From assembly GCA_031411935.1 (NCBI GenBank), contig JANOBY010000675.1, positions 1-27,340 of the forward strand: a stretch of 27,340 nucleotides of DNA, given 5' to 3'. The stretch is from JAQGHR01 sp031411935. Lineage in GTDB: Bacteria; Planctomycetota; Planctomycetia; Isosphaerales; Isosphaeraceae. Each line of letters starts with the position of its first letter. Position 1 is the stretch's first letter. The notes under the pieces were generated by a model. The model was given only the letters and a program-made list of their open reading frames with translations. It did not search any database and had not been told where the DNA came from. The position numbers and the translations under genes are program-made. Of the stretch, positions 22,637-27,340 are shown one piece after another.

Positions 22637-22642
22637 CTCCTT
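22637..22642 (-). promoter_or_regulatory. Ribosome binding site that points to an ATT start for sat/cysC
   Basis: A perfect AAGGAG on the minus strand lies 7 nt before the ATT codon at 22629-22627 and 76 nt before the first ATG at 22560. Nothing comparable precedes that ATG, and the family's conserved N-terminal motif is encoded in between. Confidence 0.7.
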
Positions 22643-22800
22643 ACGTGGAAGACGGATGTCTGTCGGTGGACGGTCTCGATTTAATTGGGTCGCAACTCTC
22701 ACAAGGACCCTGAATTTTGTCAATCCGGGTCGTCTGGGGCGGGGCTCATGGCCCGCGATCGGGTCATCTGGGCCGCGATCGGCGCGAGACGGGGGACGGT

Positions 22801-23211
22801 TCAGATGAACCATTCCTGGGGGGTGGTCTTCTCGGAGACCTCGTCGATCGAGGTGCGGTCGAGTACGGCTTTCTGGGCCTGGCGGACCTCGTACCACACG
22901 TGGGAGAGCGCCGTGGCCAGGGGGCCGGATGGCGGACGCGCGGGCTCCTCGGGGCCGTCGATCGCATTCAGGACCGCCCCGACGGTGATCTCGCCCGGAG
23001 GCCGCGCGATCCTGTACCCGCCCGAAGCCCCCCGGATGCTTGCCACGAGCCCCGCGCCCTTGAGCTGGAGGAGGATCTGGACCAGGTACCGCTCGGGAAT
23101 CTGGTTCGCCTCGGCGATCTCGCGGATCCGCAGCGGTGAGGCCTCCTGGCGGTTCTTCGCCAGGGCCAGCATCGCCAGGCACGCGTACTCGGCTTTGGCG
23201 GAGATCTTCAT
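22801..23211 (-). CDS. Rrf2-family transcriptional regulator (CymR/CysR-like)
   Basis: The 136-residue product begins MKISAKAEYACLAMLALA, the canonical Rrf2 start. Its winged helix carries LRIREIAEANQIPERYLVQILLQLKGAGLV at about 27-56 (landmark only) and the wing motif RGASGGYRIAR at 60-70. The only Cys is at position 11; the three-Cys cluster that binds Fe-S in IscR and NsrR is missing, as in CymR, the cysteine-metabolism repressor. Placed between cysH and sat/cysC on the same strand (25 nt after cysH), it is most likely the local regulator of sulfate assimilation, perhaps acting at the promoter at 23997-24025. The ATG at 23211 is fixed by the conserved N-terminus. Effector and partner (CymR works with CysK in Bacillus) are unknown here. 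Confidence 0.9.
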   Translation of the reverse strand: MKISAKAEYACLAMLALAKNRQEASPLRIREIAEANQIPERYLVQILLQLKGAGLVASIRGASGGYRIARPPGEITVGAVLNAIDGPEEPARPPSGPLATALSHVWYEVRQAQKAVLDRTSIDEVSEKTTPQEWFI

Positions 23212-23236
23212 CGGGGGTCCTCGGTCTCGCGAGTCC

Positions 23237-23959
23237 TCAAAGCTGGCTGCTGTCCATGGAATGCAGGCCGCACTCCGTCTTGGCCTGCCCGGCCCATCGC
23301 CCCGCCCGCTCGTCGGTCTCCCCCGCCGCCACGGCCCGGGTGCAGGGCCAGCAGCCGATGGACGGGTACCCCGCGTCGTGCAGGGGGTTGTAGGGCACGT
23401 CATTCGCCATCACATAGGCCCATACGTCGCGGTGGGACCACTTCAACAGCGGGTTCACCTTCACGAGGTTGAACTTCGGGTCCCAGGCCAACACCTTGGC
23501 GCGGGCCCTGTGCGACGACTGGTCCGCCCGGATCGAGGAGATCCACGCCTGGTAGCCCTCGACCGCGCGGCGGAGGGGGACGATCTTGCGGTCATGGCAG
23601 CAGCGGTCCGGATCGACCGAGTACACGGGGCCGTGGTTCGACCGCTCGTATTGCTCGACCGAGTCCGCGGCCCGGACAAGCTCCACCGAGATGCCCAGCT
23701 TCTCCTCGATCCGGTCGCGAAGCTGGAGGGTCTCGGCGAACTGATACCCCGTGTCGAGGTTGAAGACCCGCACCGAGCGGTCGATCTGCGAGAGCATGTG
23801 AATGATCGCACACCCCTCGGGGCCGAAGGCCGTGGCCATGGTCAGCCCGGGCTGATATCGGGCCACCGCCCACCTGAGGATCTCCTGCGGAGAGGCCCCC
23901 TCAAGTTCCCGATTGGCATCCGCCAGTTCCCCGATCAAGGAGTCTGCAACCGTCGTCAT
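23237..23959 (-). CDS. cysH: Adenylylsulfate (APS) reductase, 4Fe-4S assimilatory type
   Basis: The enzyme reduces APS to sulfite and AMP, using thioredoxin or glutathione as reductant, in sulfate assimilation. The 240-residue product is a PAPS-reductase-fold protein. It has the N-terminal ATAFGPEGC P-loop-like segment at 42-50, LDTGYQF at 68-74, the Cys pair of RCCHDRK at 119-125, YPSIGCWPC at 198-206 and the catalytic Cys230 in TECGLH. The CC...CxxC set binds a 4Fe-4S cluster and marks the APS-using bacterial/plant type, not the PAPS-using E. coli type. The ATG at 23959 lies about 38 nt after the promoter -10; the ribosome site is weak. It is the first gene of the cluster with rrf2 and sat/cysC. 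Confidence 0.95.
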   Translation of the reverse strand: MTTVADSLIGELADANRELEGASPQEILRWAVARYQPGLTMATAFGPEGCAIIHMLSQIDRSVRVFNLDTGYQFAETLQLRDRIEEKLGISVELVRAADSVEQYERSNHGPVYSVDPDRCCHDRKIVPLRRAVEGYQAWISSIRADQSSHRARAKVLAWDPKFNLVKVNPLLKWSHRDVWAYVMANDVPYNPLHDAGYPSIGCWPCTRAVAAGETDERAGRWAGQAKTECGLHSMDSSQL

Positions 23960-23996
23960 TGTCGTCTCGGACCTCGCGAGGGCTGAGTTTCGATGA

Positions 23997-24025
23997 ATCA
24001 TACATAAGTTGGGGTTCTATGTCAA
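23997..24025 (-). promoter_or_regulatory. Near-consensus sigma-70 promoter of the sulfur-assimilation operon
   Basis: On the minus strand TTGACA (24025-24020), a 17-nt spacer and TATGAT (24002-23997) match the housekeeping consensus at 11 of 12 positions. The expected start of transcription is near 23990, giving a leader of about 30 nt before cysH. AAGTTG occurs as a direct repeat (plus strand) at 24006-24011 and 24025-24030, 19 bp apart, flanking the promoter core, and could be part of a regulator site, for example for the Rrf2 protein. Confidence 0.75.
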
Positions 24026-24045
24026 AGTTGGATCTGCCGGCCTCC

Positions 24046-24230
24046 ATTTATTGGCTTCGATCTGGGTTCGTTTTTGGGTTCGTTTGGGTTCGTTTTTGGG
24101 AATATTCGACCCTGGCGAAGCAGATGGATTCGGTATAAGTTGCTCGACAAAAAGAATTAGTGGAAACTGCGGTCTCGGCGTCCGGGAGGAAATTGGGTTC
24201 GTTCTGCAAAATCACGATTTTTTTGATCCT
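24046..24230. repeat. Dispersed two-part intergenic repeat, copy B
   Basis: Block 1 holds TTGGCTTCGATCTGGGTTCG and then three near-tandem GGGTTCGTTT units (starting near 24064, 24076 and 24086). Block 2 holds TTCGTTCTGCAAAATCA at 24198-24214, identical over 17 nt to copy A at 4883-4899, followed by a run of T residues. The segment is clearly more AT-rich than its surroundings. It ends about 20 bp from the -35 of the cysH promoter. On the minus strand it reads ILQNEPNF...QKRTQTNPK, similar to the reading of copy A. Confidence 0.7.
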
Positions 24231-24691
24231 CGCTTTCTGAATCAAACTTGACCTGGTGGTGTATGGATGAATTTCGAGCTTAAGCCTCTCCCTTTCTGTG
24301 ACATGAGTCCCCTTTCCGGCGATTCTGTTCCATTGATCGGCGAGGTTGATGAGGAGAGAAGGTGAGATCGTGTGCAGATCCCGGTTGGCGAGTTGCCGCC
24401 AGTCCATCTCCTTAATATCGAGACCCTATAACACAGCTAATCGCACGAACCTGGCGACGTGCGGGAAACGTAGGCGGGCGTGCGTGGGGCGTATGCGGTC
24501 GGTTGGCCGCGTAAGGGCCGCGTACCTGACTTCGACGCGAGTAGCTTTCGATGGGCATCAGGGATCGCGGTCGGTGTGCAGGCACTTGCTCTCTCGACAC
24601 CTTCGTGCTCGAAGGTTTGCGGGTTCAAGATCTCGTTCGACTTCCACCCGGGTGAGCGGCTCGCCGGCGCTGGGCCGCCGTGATCTGGGCC
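24231..24691. other. Gene-free stretch between repeat B and the MBL-fold gene
   Basis: No open frame here has convincing coding character. A minus-strand frame starting at 24407 runs through it into repeat B (about 119 residues), but it has no recognisable domain and half of it is repeat. A small hairpin, ACCTTCG (24599-24605) with CGAAGGT (24610-24616) around a 4-nt loop, lies past the MBL-fold stop codon and may be a weak terminator. I found no tRNA. Confidence 0.4.
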
Positions 24692-25600
24692 TCAGCGTCT
24701 TCGGGTCGAGGTCTTCTTCGAATCGGATTCGGTGGGGCGGCTGGCGATCTCGGAGCGGGACACGCTCCAGCGGCGACCGTCGGTGCGGATGCGGATCGTG
24801 CCCTCGCGGTCGGTGCGTTTCAGAGGCACGCCTTTTTGCTTGAGTACGGCGAGCGCCTCCGAGTGCGGATGCCCGTAGGAGTTTCCGGTCGCCAGGCTGG
24901 CCACGGCAAGCTCGGGCTGGATCAGGTCGAGCCACTCGGCGTCGGTCCCGTTGCGGCTTCCGTGGTGCGCGAGCTTCAGGATGGTGGCGTCCCGCAGAAG
25001 CTCGGGGTTGTGCTTCTTCCACCACGCCCGCTCGTCTTCCTCGCTGTCGCCGCTGAGGATGACCGAGACCGACCCGTAGGTCACGCGGAGACCGATCGAG
25101 TTATCGTTTTCCTCCTCGTCGTTCAAAGGAGGTTGGGGGAAGATCGTGAGGACGACCGACCCGAGCTCGATGCGTCGAGGCTTGCTCAGGGGGCCGATCG
25201 CTTTGACGCCCTGCTCCTTGACCTGGGTCAGCAGCTTCAGATACATCGACGTGGTGTGCTTGCTGTTGGTCGCGAGGAAGTAGGTGGGGTGGAACTTCTT
25301 GACCACCTCGCGCATCCCTCCGTAGTGGTCGGAATGGTGGTGGCTGACCGCCACGAGGTCGATCGACTCGACGCCCATCTCCTTCAGCGAGGTGACCACG
25401 CCGTTGGAGGGCCCGGCGTCGATGAGCGCGGTCTTGCCCTCGGGTGAGGTGATCAGGATCGCGTCCCCCTGTCCCACGTCGATGAACTCGATCGTCGCCA
25501 GGGCCTTCGCCGGGACCCTCGCCGAGAGGGTCGTCGTGAGGAAGACCGACGAGATCCCGAGCGCCAGGGCGACGAGCCGGCGGAGCAGGCGAGATTTCAC
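24692..25600 (-). CDS. Exported ComEC-type metallo-beta-lactamase-fold hydrolase
   Basis: The 302-residue product has a signal peptide or anchor (MKSRLLRRLVALALGISSVF, hydrophobic to about residue 27), then an MBL-fold domain like the hydrolase part of ComEC/Rec2. FIDVGQGDAILI at 39-50 is the ComEC-type start of the fold, SHHHSDHYGG at 86-95 carries the metal ligands, GDS at 184-186 gives the bridging Asp, and LAHHGSRNGTD at 210-220 completes the site. The ComEC membrane channel is missing, so this is a stand-alone extracytoplasmic hydrolase, possibly a nuclease or phosphodiesterase. The C-terminus is basic (ending KKTSTRRR). It starts with GTG at 25600, overlapping the stop of the DUF3006-like gene by 4 nt (GTGA). 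Confidence 0.9.
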   Translation of the reverse strand: MKSRLLRRLVALALGISSVFLTTTLSARVPAKALATIEFIDVGQGDAILITSPEGKTALIDAGPSNGVVTSLKEMGVESIDLVAVSHHHSDHYGGMREVVKKFHPTYFLATNSKHTTSMYLKLLTQVKEQGVKAIGPLSKPRRIELGSVVLTIFPQPPLNDEEENDNSIGLRVTYGSVSVILSGDSEEDERAWWKKHNPELLRDATILKLAHHGSRNGTDAEWLDLIQPELAVASLATGNSYGHPHSEALAVLKQKGVPLKRTDREGTIRIRTDGRRWSVSRSEIASRPTESDSKKTSTRRR

Positions 25601-25842
25601 AGCGTCACGTCTCCACCGTCGTCGTCTCGGGTGAGTTCGTTCTGGACCCTGGCGGTCTCGTCGGCCACGGCCTTCGTGGTGGCGGCGTCCTTCTTGATGG
25701 CGAAGGTCAGGACGTCGCCGGGCTTCGTCCCCTTGGGGAGCCAGGCCAGGGGGATGTGGCCGGTGTCCCCCTGGTCGCTCAGGAGGACAGCGAGGGTCTT
25801 GCCGTCACCTTCGAGCCGATCGACCGATAGCTTGATGCTCAT
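25597..25842 (-). CDS. DUF3006-like small protein coupled to the MBL-fold hydrolase
   Basis: The 81-residue product follows the DUF3006 pattern: a VDRLEGDGKTLAVLL strand pair at the start, a turn, IPLAWLPKGTKPGDVLTF in the middle and a charged helical tail. Members of this small beta-rich family are often found beside ComEC-type MBL genes in other bacteria, and the same arrangement here supports the assignment. It has no signal peptide, so unlike the hydrolase it should stay in the cytosol. GAGG lies 8 nt before the ATG at 25842. The stop overlaps the hydrolase start by 4 nt, so translation is coupled. The molecular role is unknown. Confidence 0.8.
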   Translation of the reverse strand: MSIKLSVDRLEGDGKTLAVLLSDQGDTGHIPLAWLPKGTKPGDVLTFAIKKDAATTKAVADETARVQNELTRDDDGGDVTL

Positions 25843-25867
25843 GATCTTGCCCTCGGGGATGGGTCAC

Positions 25868-26587
25868 TCACTTGATCCGCACGTCGTCCTCGTCACGCTC
25901 GGCGAACTTCGCCCGGGCCGCGGCCTCGGACTTCGGCCTGCTCGCGATCGTGAGCTGGTTGTCCGACGTGCCCGGGCGGGCCGCCCCTTGCTCGAACAGG
26001 GAGAGGTCGAAGGTGCCCGAGCGGAGCGGGAAAATTTTCGCGCTGTCGGAGACCCACTCGAATTTCTTTCGGCTCCCGAAGATCTTCCTGTGCTCCCAGA
26101 CCTCCAGGACGAACGTATCTCCGGGCGTCCATTCGACGTCGAACGGCGAGTCGGCCCAGCCGGTGTGCAGGCCCTCGCGGGTGGCCTCGACGGAGTCCTC
26201 ATTGCGGCCCTTGCTGTCCCACACGATGCGGTCGCGACCCTCGGCCCCGCGTTTCAGGAGCCGCACCTGGAGGTCCACGGCCTGTCCGGGCTTGAACTGT
26301 CCGGGTTGGATCGCGAGGTCCTTCACGCTGACCTCGAAGGTGCCCGGGGTGATGTAGGCGTCGGCATGGGTGAGGAGCTTCGCGACCTTGCGCAGGCCCT
26401 GTCCGTCGCCGAGTTCGCCATCCACCCCCTGCTTCTGGAGGAACTGGCTGACGAGTTTCTGGAGGATCGGGTGGTCCTTGAGCTGCCATCCGCCCACGCC
26501 GGTCCCTCCCCCGATGAAGAAGAGCAGGACGTACTTGACCCATGAACGCATCTTGCCGCTTCTGGGCTTCTGCTGAGACCTGGTCAT
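25868..26587 (-). CDS. Membrane-anchored hypothetical protein, first gene of the MBL/DUF3006 operon
   Basis: The 239-residue product has a basic cytosolic tip (MTRSQQKPRSGKMRSWVK), one membrane segment at about 17-34 (YVLLFFIGGGTGVGGW) and an extracytoplasmic part. Residues 85-205 look like a beta-sandwich with paired strands (FEVSVKDLAIQPGQFKPGQ, DTFVLEVWEHRKIFG), perhaps C2-like, but no metal or active site is clear. The C-terminus is charged. GAGG lies 9 nt before the ATG at 26587. The next gene starts 25 nt after its stop, so the three genes very likely share a transcript. A membrane partner or scaffold for the exported hydrolase is one possibility; this rests on context only. Confidence 0.8.
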   Translation of the reverse strand: MTRSQQKPRSGKMRSWVKYVLLFFIGGGTGVGGWQLKDHPILQKLVSQFLQKQGVDGELGDGQGLRKVAKLLTHADAYITPGTFEVSVKDLAIQPGQFKPGQAVDLQVRLLKRGAEGRDRIVWDSKGRNEDSVEATREGLHTGWADSPFDVEWTPGDTFVLEVWEHRKIFGSRKKFEWVSDSAKIFPLRSGTFDLSLFEQGAARPGTSDNQLTIASRPKSEAAARAKFAERDEDDVRIK

Positions 26588-26724
26588 CCCTGGGTTCCTC
26601 GGAAAACGTGGGCGGATCCGCCGAGCGCTGGGTCGATGAGGCGGAACTATCGGCAATCGGATGAGTTCGTCAAGGCGAGTGTCGAAATCAGGGATGAGCA
26701 TGCGTTTGCGTGGCCAAAGACGGA

Positions 26725-26753
26725 TTGACGTCCATGGACATGAAAGATATTTT
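26725..26753 (+). promoter_or_regulatory. Candidate promoter for the lipoprotein gene
   Basis: TTGACG (26725-26730), a 17-nt spacer and TATTTT (26748-26753) form a plausible sigma-70-type promoter, about 70 nt before the ATG at 26823. The -10 is weak. It lies in the divergent region shared with the membrane-anchored protein gene. Confidence 0.45.
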
Positions 26754-26822
26754 GCGGCCCGGCCATTCCCCTGGATGCCGGTCCGTTCCGCCCCTTCCGC
26801 GCGTATCGTGCGAGTCCCGCCC

Positions 26823-27340
26823 ATGACAAAGCCAGCGATCACGCTCCTCGGCCTTCTGGCCCTTCTGGTCCCGGGATGCGCCGCGGCGGGCCCCACCAAG
26901 AAGGCGGCCGGGGTCGTCGGCCGGTCGGCGGTCACGGTGGCCAAGACCACGGGCAAGGTCGTGACCTGGCCCTATCGCGAATACAAGGCAAGTCAGGCAG
27001 GTCGGCAGGAGCACCCCAAGACCTTCACGCTCGGGCTGAACGACACGCCGGTGGTCGACTCGCCCCAGATGGCCGAGAAGACGCCCAAGGACAGCAACGT
27101 GAAGGTGGCGGGCGCGGACAGCAGCGACGAGGATTCGCCCCCGACACGGCGATCCTCGCGCAAGAAGGACGCGGATCTCACGGCGGAGGCCGACGAGGAC
27201 GACGCGGGCGGAGGCAGATCGTCCCGCAAACGCTTGACGTCCAAGGTGGATGATGTGGAGCTTGCCTCGGCCGAGGACGACTCGGATTCCCCGCCTCCTC
27301 GCAAGAAGAAGGCGGCCTGGAAGGGCAAGACGGCGACCGT
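26823..27340 (+). CDS. Lipoprotein with charged low-complexity body (runs off the window edge)
   Basis: The frame opens at an ATG and is still open at the last base, giving about 172 visible residues. It starts MTKPAITLLGLLALLVPGCA, a lipoprotein signal peptide with the lipobox VPGC and Cys19 as the lipid-bearing residue. After a short region (GVVGRSAVTVAKTTGKVVTWPYREYK, landmark only) the protein becomes low complexity, with alternating acidic (ADEDDAGG, AEDDSDS) and basic (RRSSRKK, PPRKKKA) blocks and serines, so it is probably disordered. Such a tail could bridge the membrane to charged polymers or wall material. No domain is visible. The ribosome site is weak. Confidence 0.75.
   Translation, partial: MTKPAITLLGLLALLVPGCAAAGPTKKAAGVVGRSAVTVAKTTGKVVTWPYREYKASQAGRQEHPKTFTLGLNDTPVVDSPQMAEKTPKDSNVKVAGADSSDEDSPPTRRSSRKKDADLTAEADEDDAGGGRSSRKRLTSKVDDVELASAEDDSDSPPPRKKKAAWKGKTAT

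Noticed and set aside
24600..24660. Possible tRNA suggested by a GGGTTCAAGATC stretch resembling a T-loop
   Set aside because: The flanking bases do not pair as a T stem, and no acceptor or anticodon stem could be built on either strand.

Overview
The window reads as chromosomal DNA from a high-GC planctomycete, most likely of the Isosphaeraceae/Gemmata type. The evidence is an ECF sigma factor translationally coupled to a Ser/Thr kinase with a planctomycete-style N-terminal module, a TopA with many zinc ribbons and a Lys/Ala-rich N-terminus, many convergent and divergent single genes, and a dispersed AT-richer GGGTTCGTTT repeat of a kind I recall from planctomycete intergenic DNA (from memory, not searched). 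I see no rRNA, tRNA, CRISPR array, transposase, integrase or phage gene. Most of the window is housekeeping or core metabolism with several lineage-specific hypothetical genes.

Layout, left to right. A truncated secreted-protein gene (-), an ArsR-family regulator (-), dapA (-) and a PcrA/UvrD helicase (-). A gene-free stretch holds dispersed repeat copy A. Then acpS (+), converging across a hairpin on a glutaredoxin-like gene and topA (both -). A divergent region with an orphan terminator-like hairpin leads to a membrane-anchored SurA/PpiD-N-like protein (+), closed by a very strong intrinsic terminator. Next are the ECF sigma factor and Ser/Thr kinase with a 4-nt overlap (+), two small membrane proteins (-), der (+), an unknown 330-aa protein (-), ald (+), a small acidic protein overlapping mtnA (+), and the sulfur cluster cysH - rrf2 - sat/cysC (-). 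A second gene-free stretch holds repeat copy B. The right end has a three-gene operon (-) of a membrane-anchored protein, a DUF3006-like protein and a secreted ComEC-type metallo-beta-lactamase-fold hydrolase, and finally a truncated lipoprotein gene (+).

The best-resolved functional unit is the sulfate-assimilation operon. It has a near-consensus sigma-70 promoter (TTGACA, 17 nt, TATGAT), an APS reductase with the 4Fe-4S cysteine set, an Rrf2 regulator lacking the IscR cysteine cluster (CymR-like), and a fused ATP sulfurylase-APS kinase. The conserved N-terminus of that enzyme lies upstream of the first ATG and appears to be translated from a rare ATT start behind a perfect AAGGAG. The same enzyme has Glu in place of the second His of the HxxH nucleotide-binding motif. 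The sigma-kinase operon, the MBL/DUF3006 operon and the dispersed two-part repeat are the other items most worth following up. I did not find clear evidence for a wholly new defence or mobile system here.
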